From Gilvimarinus polysaccharolyticus (lineage in GTDB: Bacteria > Pseudomonadota > Gammaproteobacteria > Pseudomonadales > Cellvibrionaceae), in the NCBI RefSeq assembly GCF_001187555.1, contig NZ_LFIJ01000002.1, positions 621,920 to 685,919 of the forward strand: a DNA stretch of 64,000 bases, given 5' to 3'. Positions 25,556-34,101 of the stretch are shown one piece after another. Under the pieces are notes generated by a model. It was not told where the DNA came from. It ran no database searches and saw nothing but the letters and a program-made list of their open reading frames with translations. The stretch's first letter is position 1. The number at the start of each line of letters is the position of its first letter. A program made the position numbers and the translations under genes.

Positions 25556-28237
25556 ATGACAACACACGCTGTAACGCCGCCGCTTATATCGCCTTCGGAT
25601 GCCTTGTCGCGGGTTTGTGCTCGCCGTTTCATGTCGGCCTCGTTACTTGCCGTTTTATTGGCCGGTTGTGGCGGCGGTGGTGGCGGGCCTAGCGGTTCGG
25701 GCCAGGCGCCGGACCCAGTGGTAAAAGATATTCCCATTGCCTACATCGAGCGGCCGCTTCCGCGCAATGATGATGGCGAGCTGTTGCCGTTAATACCGAC
25801 TGGGCGCGATGAGTTTACCCCTGGGGCGCGCTTATGGATTAAAAACCGCGCCACCGATAGCGCCCTGGCCATTAATATCACCGATCAAGCCTTTGCGGCA
25901 GGTGCCGAGTACGATGTTAAAGATTTAAGCGCGCACCCCGATGGTGACCGGTTGTTGTTTGCTATGCGTGCGCCCGAGATAGAGGACGCGCCCGACGAAG
26001 ATCAGCCCACTTGGAATATCTGGGAGTACGACTTATCCAGCAGTGAGCTGCGGCGCGTGATCAGCTCGGATATTGTTGCCGAGACCGCCGATGATATATC
26101 GCCACGCTACCTACCCGATGAGCGCATCGTATTTTCATCGACCCGCCAAATACGCAGCCGCGCGTTACTGTTAGATACCAACAAACCTCAGTATGCCGCC
26201 GAGAGCGAATCGGGCGATGGCGCTGCATTTGTATTGCACAGCATGTCTGCTGCCGGTGAAGATATTCGGCAAATTAGTTATAACCAGGGCCACGATTGGG
26301 ACCCGCTGCTGCGCGACGATGGCCAGCTGCTGTACACCCGCGCCGATAGTTACCGCAATAACCGCATCAGCTACTACACCAGTAACCCCGATGGCACCGA
26401 TGTGCGCCCCCATTACGGTTACCACACGCGGGCACAAGAGGACACGCCGTGGTTGTTTAACCCAGAGCTAATGCCAGATGGACGGTTGGTGGGTATTTAC
26501 AAACCGCGTGATGAGCTGCCGGGCGGCGATATGGTCGCCATTGATACCCGCGAGTACGTTGAAGATGACCAAACGGTGCTGGGTTTTGAGGGCGATGCGC
26601 TAGATAAACTGACGGTGTTGCCGGTGATGATTGATGGCAGTATCTCGCGGCACGGTTATTTTTCGGCATTAGCGCCGCTGTTTGATGACACCAACCGTTT
26701 ACTGGTGAGTTGGAGCCAGTGCCGTTTGGACGAGATCGACCCAGATACCGGTGACTCCCGCTATGTGCCCTGCACCGATGACAATTTAGCGGCCGAGTAC
26801 GAGGCCGCGCCACCGGTGTACGGATTGTTTATTTATAACCTAGACGACAATTCGCAACAGCCGGTGATTGTGCCGACCGAAGACGTTATTTACACCGATT
26901 TAGTGGTGCTGGGCCCCCGCCCAACCGCTGCCACCACAGATAACCCCACGGTGCCGTCACACGCTCAAGAAGGCTTGGGGGTGCTGGATATTCGCAGTGT
27001 TTATGATTTAGATGGCGTGGATACCAGCGGCGTGGGTATCGATACCCTGAGTGATCCGGGTCAAACTGTAGCGGCGGCTCGCCCTGCCCGTTTTTTACGT
27101 TTAGTGGGCGCGGTATCGCAACCGCCGCGAGACATTAAACAAGTGCCGGGCAGTGCCTTTGGTGTCAGCAGCGCTCAGGGTATGAAAGAGATTATTGGTT
27201 ATGTGCCGGTGGCGCCCGACGGTTCGGTGCACGCTTTGGTGCCGGCCGATACCGCCTTTACGATTTCGGTGCTTGATGCCAGCGGTATGCGTATTAGTCC
27301 GCGCCACCAAAATTGGTTACAGGTGCGTCCCGGCGAGACGTTTAGCTGTAATGGTTGCCACCAGCGCGACTCGCAAGTGCCCCACGGGCGGCTTGATGTT
27401 GGTCCGGTGGCGTTAAATGCCGGTGCGGCGACCAGTGGTTTAGCGTTTGCTAATACCGAGCCGCAATATGTGGCCGAGATGGGCGAAACAATGGCCGAGG
27501 TTTACGCCCGCATTGTCGGCGCACCAAAGCCGCAGGTCGATTTAGTGTACAACGATGTCTGGACAGACCCTGCTGTACGCGCCAAAGATCCAAGCTTTAG
27601 TGTCCGTTATAGTGAGCTTGCCGACGTACCCGATCCCGCGCGAGTACCCACCAGTGCCGCTTGCCAGCAACAGTGGAGTGCGGCGTGCCGAGTGACGATT
27701 GCCTACCCGACACATATTCAACCGCTGTGGCAACAGCCGCGCATAGTGTTCGCTGACGATAACAGTGTGTTGGCTGATAACACCTGCACGAGTTGCCATA
27801 GCCCAGCGGATGCCGATGGCCTTGTGCAGATTCCCGCCGGCCAGTTAGACTTAAGCGCGACTGAGACAGATACTGATCAGCTCGTGTCGTACCAGCAACT
27901 TATGCGCACCCGCTTTGAGTTAGAGTTGCTAGACGGTGTGCTGCAAGAGCGCTTAATCGCCACCGGTGAGTTTGCCACCGATGAAGATGGCGAGTTGATA
28001 CTGGATGCCGAAGGCAACCCAATACCGCTGTTTGAGCGCGTACCTATTAGCCAAATTTTGTCGTCCGGCGGCGCCTTTGCCAGTGGTCGCTTTTTTAACC
28101 GATTTACCGAGTTTGATCCCATGGAAGATACCTTTGATCACCGTGGTTTAATCAACAATGCCGAGCGCAAGTTACTGGCGGAGTGGTTAGATATCGGCGC
28201 GCAATACTATAACAACCCATTTGATGTGCCCGAGTAA
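25556..28237 (+). CDS. HzsA-like lipoprotein with TolB-type propeller and two CxxCH motifs
   Basis: A lipoprotein of 893 residues; the signal has a long basic n-region and the lipobox LLAGC (Cys38). Residues about 115-460 hold beta-propeller (PD40/TolB-like) blades: DLSAHPDGDRLLFAMRAPE, DDISPRYLPDERIVFSSTRQ, YNQGHDWDPLLRDDGQLLY. Haem-c motifs are CNGCHQRD near residue 598 and CTSCHSPA near 743. This order (propeller, domain with CxGCH, C-terminal CxxCH) matches proteins named HzsA-related, after the alpha subunit of anammox hydrazine synthase. Hydrazine synthesis is not implied; the family is wide and mostly uncharacterised. It overlaps the next gene in TAATG, so it heads a six-gene operon. 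Confidence 0.72.
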   Translation: MTTHAVTPPLISPSDALSRVCARRFMSASLLAVLLAGCGGGGGGPSGSGQAPDPVVKDIPIAYIERPLPRNDDGELLPLIPTGRDEFTPGARLWIKNRATDSALAINITDQAFAAGAEYDVKDLSAHPDGDRLLFAMRAPEIEDAPDEDQPTWNIWEYDLSSSELRRVISSDIVAETADDISPRYLPDERIVFSSTRQIRSRALLLDTNKPQYAAESESGDGAAFVLHSMSAAGEDIRQISYNQGHDWDPLLRDDGQLLYTRADSYRNNRISYYTSNPDGTDVRPHYGYHTRAQEDTPWLFNPELMPDGRLVGIYKPRDELPGGDMVAIDTREYVEDDQTVLGFEGDALDKLTVLPVMIDGSISRHGYFSALAPLFDDTNRLLVSWSQCRLDEIDPDTGDSRYVPCTDDNLAAEYEAAPPVYGLFIYNLDDNSQQPVIVPTEDVIYTDLVVLGPRPTAATTDNPTVPSHAQEGLGVLDIRSVYDLDGVDTSGVGIDTLSDPGQTVAAARPARFLRLVGAVSQPPRDIKQVPGSAFGVSSAQGMKEIIGYVPVAPDGSVHALVPADTAFTISVLDASGMRISPRHQNWLQVRPGETFSCNGCHQRDSQVPHGRLDVGPVALNAGAATSGLAFANTEPQYVAEMGETMAEVYARIVGAPKPQVDLVYNDVWTDPAVRAKDPSFSVRYSELADVPDPARVPTSAACQQQWSAACRVTIAYPTHIQPLWQQPRIVFADDNSVLADNTCTSCHSPADADGLVQIPAGQLDLSATETDTDQLVSYQQLMRTRFELELLDGVLQERLIATGEFATDEDGELILDAEGNPIPLFERVPISQILSSGGAFASGRFFNRFTEFDPMEDTFDHRGLINNAERKLLAEWLDIGAQYYNNPFDVPE

Positions 28238-29019
28238 TGCTTAAACGTTTAGCGCTACTAAGCCGCGCCGCACTTGCATCCACCTTATTTGGCTTGCTCG
28301 TGGTCGCTGCATCTGCACCGGCAGTGGCCGATTGGTTTGATGCCGAGCCGCCGCTGGTGGTGACGGTGGACAGTGCTTACATCGATGTCTACACCGGCCC
28401 CGGGCGCGGTTACCCGATTTTTCATGCGCTGGAATATGGCGAACCTATTACCCTATTAAAAAGCCGCGCCGGTTGGATAAAAATTGCAACTGAGCGCGGT
28501 TTAAAAGGTTGGGTTGAGCGCAGCGCTATGCAATACACTTTGGGGCCCGATGGCCAAACCCCAGATTTTACCGATGAGTACCGCTCCGATGCGGTGGTGG
28601 GCCACTTTGAGTTGGGCGCCGCGCTGGGTGATTTTGGCGGTGCCGATTCTGTCGCTATGAGTTTGGGCTACCGCTTTACCCGCAACCTGACTATAGAGGC
28701 GAGCTATTCGCAGCAGGCCGGACAATTCTCTGACAGTGAAATTATTGGCGCCGGTTTATTGCATCAACCGTTTCCCGAGTGGCGAGTATCGCCGTTTTTA
28801 CGCATGGGCGCGGGAATGATAAAAGTTAACCCCAGCGCAACCTTGGTAGATACCGAAGATCGTGAGGACTCTGTGTTGCAGGCGAGCCTTGGCGCTTATG
28901 TGTATTTGTCGCGGCGCTTTTTTCTGCGCGCCGAATACATAAACCATTATCTGCTAACCACCCGCACTAATAATGAAGAGGTTTCCGAATGGCGAGTTGG
29001 CTTCAGCGTTTTCTTTTAA
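28237..29019 (+). CDS. SH3-domain plus beta-barrel outer-membrane protein
   Basis: A 260-residue exported protein with a signal peptide (TLFGLLVVAASAPAVA). A bacterial SH3 domain follows at about residues 40-95 (VTVDSAYIDVYTGPGRGYPIFHALEYGEPITLLKSRAGWIKI, GLKGWVERSAM). A small eight-strand-type barrel comprises the rest (VGHFELGAALGDFGGADSVAMSLGYRFTRNLTIEASY) and ends in Phe (WRVGFSVFF). Start and stop overlap both neighbours, showing tight coupling. It may anchor the cluster's redox proteins at the outer membrane or peptidoglycan; this is inference. Confidence 0.72.
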   Translation: MLKRLALLSRAALASTLFGLLVVAASAPAVADWFDAEPPLVVTVDSAYIDVYTGPGRGYPIFHALEYGEPITLLKSRAGWIKIATERGLKGWVERSAMQYTLGPDGQTPDFTDEYRSDAVVGHFELGAALGDFGGADSVAMSLGYRFTRNLTIEASYSQQAGQFSDSEIIGAGLLHQPFPEWRVSPFLRMGAGMIKVNPSATLVDTEDREDSVLQASLGAYVYLSRRFFLRAEYINHYLLTTRTNNEEVSEWRVGFSVFF

Positions 29020-29687
29020 ATAGAAAGTTTTTAGCTAAAAAGGTATTCACTAAGCGAGCTTTAACGGCGCTGTTGATAACCGCACCGATATGGCCGGCCG
29101 CCTCGGCGCTGGCGCAGCAGGATGATCCACTTGAACCTATAGTGGGCGCCGACATTGAGCGCCGTCAAATTACCGAGGATATGCTCGATACCGAGAACTT
29201 TGAGATCGGCATCTATGGTGGCGTGTTGGGCATCGAAGATTTTGGCAGCAATAGCGTATTGGGACTAAGCCTTGCTTACCATATTAGCGAAGATTTTTTT
29301 GTCGAAGCTATTTACGGCGTAAGCGAAGCGCAAAAAACCAGCTACGAGCTGTTAAGTGGCGCGGTTGAATTGTTAAATGATGCAGAGCGCGAGCTGACTT
29401 ACTACAGTTTAGCGGTGGGTTATAAAGTATTGCCGGGACAGGTGTATGTAAGCCGTAATATGGCTTTTAATACCCATTTTTATATTACGGCAGGGGCTGG
29501 TAATACCGAGTTTGCCGCTAATCGTTATGCCACTTACTCGCTGGGTGCGGGTTATAAAATTTACTTAACCGATATGTTTGCGGTAGATATTGGCATGCGT
29601 GATCACATGTTTAGCCATGAATTGTTTGGCGAAAGCCGAAAGACCAATAATTTTGCAGGCCGTATTGGCCTATCTGTATTTTTTTAG
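28989..29687 (+). CDS. Small outer-membrane beta-barrel protein
   Basis: A 232-residue protein with a basic N-terminus and signal-like helix (ALTALLITAPIWPAASALAQ). The barrel has alternating aromatic strands (NFEIGIYGGVLGIEDFGSNSVLGLSLAYHISEDFFVEAIYG) and ends in AGRIGLSVFF with terminal Phe. It is clearly related to the barrel of the preceding gene, suggesting duplication. The ATG at 28989 lies inside the upstream gene (31-bp overlap). Its role is unknown; it is fifth-family context: exported cytochromes, thioredoxin and DUF4266/DUF3570. Confidence 0.7.
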   Translation: MASWLQRFLLNRKFLAKKVFTKRALTALLITAPIWPAASALAQQDDPLEPIVGADIERRQITEDMLDTENFEIGIYGGVLGIEDFGSNSVLGLSLAYHISEDFFVEAIYGVSEAQKTSYELLSGAVELLNDAERELTYYSLAVGYKVLPGQVYVSRNMAFNTHFYITAGAGNTEFAANRYATYSLGAGYKIYLTDMFAVDIGMRDHMFSHELFGESRKTNNFAGRIGLSVFF

Positions 29688-29696
29688 GAGCTTTGC

Positions 29697-30221
29697 ATGA
29701 GCGTTGCAGTAAATACTTTTGTAAAACCACTGCGAGTGGTGAGTGTTGGTTTGTTATTACTTGGCCAATTGTTTTTTTCGGCACACGCTGCCGAAGCGGT
29801 AGGCACTAAAGCGCCAGACATCACTTTAAAAAGTAATCAGGGTAGTAATGTGCGCTTGGCTGAGCAGCGCGGCCAAGTCGTGATGTTAAATTTTTGGGCC
29901 AGCTGGTGTGCACCTTGTCGTAAAGAGATGCCGCTACTGGACGCGTTACACCAGCGCTACGAAAGTGCAGGCTTTGTACTTTATGGCGTTAATGTTGAAT
30001 CCGATGCAACTGCAGGCGATAAGCTGATTAAAGATCTAGGGGTTGGTTTTCCGATCTTGTACGACCCTGAAAGCATCGCCAGTAAACTGTACAGCGTCGA
30101 TGCCATGCCCACCACCGTGGTCATTGATCGTAATGGTGTGATTCGCTACGTTAATCGCGGCTATCGCGCGGGCGACGAAGAAAAGTATCGCGCGCAAGTT
30201 AAAGAGCTGATTCGCGAATGA
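29697..30221 (+). CDS. TlpA-like exported thioredoxin
   Basis: A 174-residue periplasmic thiol-disulfide protein. The signal peptide ends near [13 protein letters not shown]. The thioredoxin fold has the active site [13 protein letters not shown] (CxxC) near residues 68-74 and the cis-Pro loop [10 protein letters not shown]. It would keep Cys of partner proteins reduced, for example apocytochrome CxxCH before haem attachment, which fits the four haem-protein genes nearby. It has an AGGAG ribosome site and overlaps the DUF4266 gene by 4 bp (ATGA). Confidence 0.88.
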   Translation: MSVAVNTFVKPLRVVSVGLLLLGQLFFSAHAAEAVGTKAPDITLKSNQGSNVRLAEQRGQVVMLNFWASWCAPCRKEMPLLDALHQRYESAGFVLYGVNVESDATAGDKLIKDLGVGFPILYDPESIASKLYSVDAMPTTVVIDRNGVIRYVNRGYRAGDEEKYRAQVKELIRE

Positions 30222-30442
30222 ATATTGCCCCGCTTGCACGCGTGAGCTTAGTGCTACTGGCTCTGGGTGCTTGTGCCTGCACGCCCTGGGTAAAACCCTA
30301 CGAGCGTGAGCACTTGGCCGATCAGGTGATGAGCTTTGATCGCGACCCTATTGCGGCGGGTTATTTACATCACGTATACGAGGCGCGCGAGGCCGCGCGC
30401 GGTGCAGAGGGTGGCAGTGGAGGCGGTTGTGGTTGTAATTAA
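30218..30442 (+). CDS. DUF4266 lipoprotein
   Basis: A 74-residue lipoprotein with lipobox LLALGAC near residue 19, followed by the family signature WVKPYEREHLADQVMSFDRDP and the Gly/Cys tail GGGCGCN. DUF4266 proteins are nearly always encoded beside a DUF3570 gene and a TlpA-like thioredoxin, as here. Function unknown. It is coupled to its neighbours on both sides. Confidence 0.88.
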   Translation: MNIAPLARVSLVLLALGACACTPWVKPYEREHLADQVMSFDRDPIAAGYLHHVYEAREAARGAEGGSGGGCGCN

Positions 30443-31574
30443 TAGGTTAATGCGGGGCATTGCTGCTTTATTACTGTTGCTGCCGTTACTTACCACCGCC
30501 GAGGTATTGCAGCCGGACCGCTTAGATGTGATGTACCACAGTTACGACGGCGGTGGTGCCACGATTGATGGGCCGTCAGTCTTAGTGCGTAAAAATATTG
30601 CCGATACTGTTTCTATCTCGGCGGGATACTATGTGGATATGGTGTCTAGCGCCTCAATTGATGTACTTGCTACCGCCAGTGAGTATTCCGAAGAGCGCAC
30701 CGAGTATTCTATTGGCCTGGATTATCTACACGATAAAACCTTAATGAGCCTGGGTTATACCTCTAGCACCGAGAGCGACTACGAAGCCGAGACGGTTAGT
30801 GCCGGTGTTAGCCAAACATTTTTTGGCGATTTAACCACCCTAAGTATGGGGCTGAGTTTTGGTGAAAACTTGGTGGGTGTTAATGGCAATGAAGATTTCT
30901 CGGCCAGTGCGAAAAATTATCGCTACCGCTTAAGCTTGTCTCAGGTATTAACTAAATCGTTAATTGCCGTGGTTAGTGCCGAATCGATTATAGATGAAGG
31001 CTTTTTAAATAACCCTTACCGTCAAGCGCGTTATAAAGACAGCAGCGTGCCACGGGGTTATAGCTACCAGAGTGAAGTGTATCCATTAACTCGCAACTCC
31101 GATGCTTTTAGCGTACGGGGTATTTACTATTTGCCGTGGCGCGCGTCAGTGCGTGCCGATGCCCGCTACCACGATGATAGTTGGGGTATCTCGGCCACCA
31201 ACATAGAGCTGCGTTATTTACACACCGTGGGCCAAGATTGGTTGGTTGAGGCTAAATACCGCGCTTACAGTCAAAGCCAAGCTGATTTTTATTCGGACTT
31301 GTTTCCCTTTCGCGATGCGCAGAATTTTTTAGCGCGCGATAAAGAATTAAGCGAATTTAGCTCTAACAGTTTTGGTTTGGGTGTTACCTACACCCTGCCC
31401 GAGCGTTGGCTATCGATATTTGAAAAAAGCACCGTTAACTTGTATTGGGATAATTTTCAGTTTGATTACGACGACTTTCGCAATGTGCTCGATAGCGAAG
31501 CCGCCGTTGGCGAAGAATCCTTGTATGGCTTTGATGCCAACGTGATTCGGTTGTATTTTTCTTTTTGGTATTAA
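30429..31574 (+). CDS. DUF3570 outer-membrane protein
   Basis: An exported barrel-like protein of about 381 residues. The family start pattern is DRLDVMYHSYDGGGATIDGPSVLVRKNIADTVSISAGYYVD, and the C-terminus (NVIRLYFSFWY) is aromatic, as for outer-membrane barrels. The open frame extends back to 30336, but a start at GTG 30429 (GGAGG 5 bp upstream) gives a sensible signal peptide (MRGIAALLLLLPLLTTA); ATG 30450 is the alternative. It overlaps the DUF4266 gene. It is probably the outer-membrane component of the thioredoxin/DUF4266 set. Confidence 0.85.
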   Translation: MVVINRLMRGIAALLLLLPLLTTAEVLQPDRLDVMYHSYDGGGATIDGPSVLVRKNIADTVSISAGYYVDMVSSASIDVLATASEYSEERTEYSIGLDYLHDKTLMSLGYTSSTESDYEAETVSAGVSQTFFGDLTTLSMGLSFGENLVGVNGNEDFSASAKNYRYRLSLSQVLTKSLIAVVSAESIIDEGFLNNPYRQARYKDSSVPRGYSYQSEVYPLTRNSDAFSVRGIYYLPWRASVRADARYHDDSWGISATNIELRYLHTVGQDWLVEAKYRAYSQSQADFYSDLFPFRDAQNFLARDKELSEFSSNSFGLGVTYTLPERWLSIFEKSTVNLYWDNFQFDYDDFRNVLDSEAAVGEESLYGFDANVIRLYFSFWY

Positions 31575-31601
31575 CCGCTGGGTGTACTTTACCGTCGGTT
31601 A

Positions 31602-33080
31602 TTAGTTTTTGCGAAAATAACCGCTCAGGCGTTGCAACCTAGTTCTTCTCTGCTGCTCCTCCGGTGTGGGCCAGTGCGATTTTTTGCTTTCACATTGTGC
31701 TATACCATTGGTTCCTAAACGCAAGCGCCAGCGCTGCGCTGTAGCGTAGCCCTGATCGAGATCTGAACACACCAATAACAGATTGTAGTCGTGTTGTTTT
31801 TCGATGGGGTGAGCCTGAACCGTAGAGGTCAGGTCATCTGGATCTTCCCAGGCGAAGAGTTTGTTCCTGGTGGCTTGAATCATTTCGCACAGCTCTTCGC
31901 AGTTTAAACTAATACGCTCTTGTATCTGATTTTGCTCGAGTGAGGTTTTATCCAAATTTAACACCGAGCGATAACAGATAATTTGCCGCTCCTCAATGGT
32001 GGTGGTCCACTTGTCGGTACAGTCGATTATCTGTTGCGAGAGCTCGGGTCGTTTGCGGTAGTCTAGCCAAGCCTTTTGTAGTGCCAATAGTTTGCTGGTG
32101 TAGGGCATGAGTAAGCGCAGTTTCCAGCGCGGTTTGTCTTTGCGTAGCCAATTGGTTGCACTATCAATAATGTCGTCGCGCAACACATCGCGAAGTGCAT
32201 AGATCAGTGCGATACCTAACAGTAGTGCTAGCGATAATTGTTGGTGATCGTCACGCAGGTTGAACAGCAGATAAGTGAACAGCGACATGACGAACATGGT
32301 GGAGGCCGCTTTAACCAACTTGCGCGTACCGGCACCTAGTTCGGTCACTTTAGAGCGCAGTACCACGGGAAACTCTAGTAGCCGTAGGTACAAATTCATA
32401 CGGTTCCACACCCGAGTGGGTGTGCCGCGAAAGTCGACTAGGTATTTCATCTCGCGGCGGTGAGAATACTCCAGTTGTAGAAATTCCTGAATTGCATCTT
32501 TGAGCTCTTGATCTAACTCAGAAAATCCCTCGAGTGTTTTACATTCCAGTAAAAACTGCTCGGCATGCCAAGAAAAATAAACATCCACCAGCCTAAAGTA
32601 ACGCTGTTGATTACTTTGTTCGGGGGTAGATTGACGCAGCCGTTGGGAAAAATTCTGGATCAAGCGCAGGGCGCGTTTTAGCGGGTCGGCGGTAAGCTCG
32701 GCATTTTGGATTTGCTGACGTAAGCGGTCGACCGAGGCCCGGTATTGAAACAACCAAGAGCCATACATGATTTCGTAGTGTGGCGAGAGCAAGGCGAATG
32801 CGCTACCGGCTTTACCTATCCGGTCTTTATCGGGCAGCCCCAGTAAGCCAAAGCGATGCTCTAGAGAGTTGAAGAAGAATTGTTGCTCGGTCAGTGTTCG
32901 AGAAGAAAATCGCTCTTCATGAGGAGTGAATAGATACAGCTCGACTTTATACTGCCCCGGCTTTTTTAATGTGCGGGCCAGCTGCAAACGGTAATCACCT
33001 TTGCGTTTTAATGTAAACACGGTACCCCCTATAGCCTCAGATAGCTTATGACGATACCGAGACATTTGTCGGGCGTCCAC
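31602..33080 (-). CDS. Conserved membrane protein of unknown function
   Basis: A protein of 492 residues from GTG 33080. The N-terminal half is soluble and helical with Arg/Gln-rich segments. Two adjacent membrane helices lie near residues 258-300 (AASTMFVMSLFTYLLFNL, LSLALLLGIALIYAL), and the C-terminal half is cytosolic. I do not recognise a functional domain. The frame stays open 22 codons upstream of the GTG and encodes a hydrophobic helix (VYGLILYILLAFALTLIIY) but has no ATG, GTG or TTG there. So the true protein may begin with a non-standard codon or contain a sequence error. The alternative ATG is 33065. Confidence 0.6.
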   Translation of the reverse strand: MDARQMSRYRHKLSEAIGGTVFTLKRKGDYRLQLARTLKKPGQYKVELYLFTPHEERFSSRTLTEQQFFFNSLEHRFGLLGLPDKDRIGKAGSAFALLSPHYEIMYGSWLFQYRASVDRLRQQIQNAELTADPLKRALRLIQNFSQRLRQSTPEQSNQQRYFRLVDVYFSWHAEQFLLECKTLEGFSELDQELKDAIQEFLQLEYSHRREMKYLVDFRGTPTRVWNRMNLYLRLLEFPVVLRSKVTELGAGTRKLVKAASTMFVMSLFTYLLFNLRDDHQQLSLALLLGIALIYALRDVLRDDIIDSATNWLRKDKPRWKLRLLMPYTSKLLALQKAWLDYRKRPELSQQIIDCTDKWTTTIEERQIICYRSVLNLDKTSLEQNQIQERISLNCEELCEMIQATRNKLFAWEDPDDLTSTVQAHPIEKQHDYNLLLVCSDLDQGYATAQRWRLRLGTNGIAQCESKKSHWPTPEEQQRRTRLQRLSGYFRKN

Positions 33081-33189
33081 ATAAATGATGAGTGTTAGAG
33101 CGAAGGCCAGTAAAATGTATAGAATTAAACCATAAACCTTAAGTTTTTAGCCGCCCGATTTGATCGGCCGCTAGGCTTACCTAATGAAC

Positions 33190-33531
33190 TTATGAATGGC
33201 GACAAAGCTCAATCATTGGCCCCGAAGCACCATTGACAATAGGCAGAAAAAGAGTGCCTTCAGAGCCGCGCCCCAAGCCTTTCGTCCACCACACGAATTC
33301 GCTGTTAACGTAACGCGAGCCGCTGCCAGAAACCGCAATCTTCATATCGTACTGAATGTTTTTGTATTGGATGACGGCCGAGTCGTGGGTGACGTAGGTG
33401 GCTGTAATGGTTTCGTCACTATTGCAGCGATAGTGATGTACCGTTGTTGTCGCAGTACTTGGCTGGTAACGTACACAGGCCGATAAAAGTAAAAACACGG
33501 TGAATGTTAGAGGTGCGATAGCAACTTGCAT
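33190..33531 (-). CDS. MliC-family lysozyme inhibitor lipoprotein
   Basis: A 113-residue lipoprotein (lipobox FLLLSAC). The mature part matches the MliC/PliC family: HHYRCNSDETITATYVTHDSAVIQYKNIQYDM, then GSGSRYVNSEFVWWTKG and the closing EGTLFLP. Two Cys (YRC and ELC) would form the usual disulfide. Such proteins insert into the active site of C-type lysozymes and protect the cell wall. It is a single gene. Confidence 0.82.
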   Translation of the reverse strand: MQVAIAPLTFTVFLLLSACVRYQPSTATTTVHHYRCNSDETITATYVTHDSAVIQYKNIQYDMKIAVSGSGSRYVNSEFVWWTKGLGRGSEGTLFLPIVNGASGPMIELCRHS

Positions 33532-33603
33532 ACAAGTGTTCGTTTTGAGTGGATGGTGCTAGATGTCTAGATATGTAGTGCTTAGATATCCGGTCGAGAT
33601 CAA

Positions 33604-33957
33604 TTACACCAGAACTTGCCGAGTGTTGGCAATGTAGTAATGAATCTGCTGCTCTACCTTGCTGTCAATCATCTGCTCTGGACGTCGATCATTGGGGCAA
33701 GGCATCTTGGGCGTTGTGCCAAACAGGCGGCAGATTAAGGGGCGTTCACCATACACGGTGCAACCATTGGGCCCTAGGTGAACGCAGTTGTAATCATTTA
33801 ATGCCGCATCGTGCTCCGCTTCAGTTTTAACCGGTAGGCGTGACATCTCCTCAGATGAGGTGGTTACCGGGCCGCAGCAATCATGGCAGCCTGGGACACA
33901 TTCAAATGACGGAATCTGTTCGCGTAAACGCGCAATAATATTTCGGTTGTCGTTCAT
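33604..33957 (-). CDS. YkgJ-family cysteine-cluster protein
   Basis: A 117-residue protein with the family Cys pattern: FECVPGCHDCCGPV near residues 18-28, then CVHLGPNGCTVYGERPLICRLFG and a final MPCPNDRRP. These Cys are thought to bind zinc or an Fe-S cluster. Function unknown; some relatives are distant CxxxCxxC oxidoreductases. It is a single gene divergent from the GntP permease gene. Confidence 0.82.
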   Translation of the reverse strand: MNDNRNIIARLREQIPSFECVPGCHDCCGPVTTSSEEMSRLPVKTEAEHDAALNDYNCVHLGPNGCTVYGERPLICRLFGTTPKMPCPNDRRPEQMIDSKVEQQIHYYIANTRQVLV

Positions 33958-34101
33958 TGATTGTCTTCTGTTTTTCTGGTCGGTGCATTTTACACCAAAT
34001 ACCCATTTTAAGTCCGGCGCAGTGTTAGGGCGGTATTGGGTTGGTATAAATATCGAATTCCTCTAAACTCGTGACAATAAATATAAAGTATAGGGTTTAC
34101 T

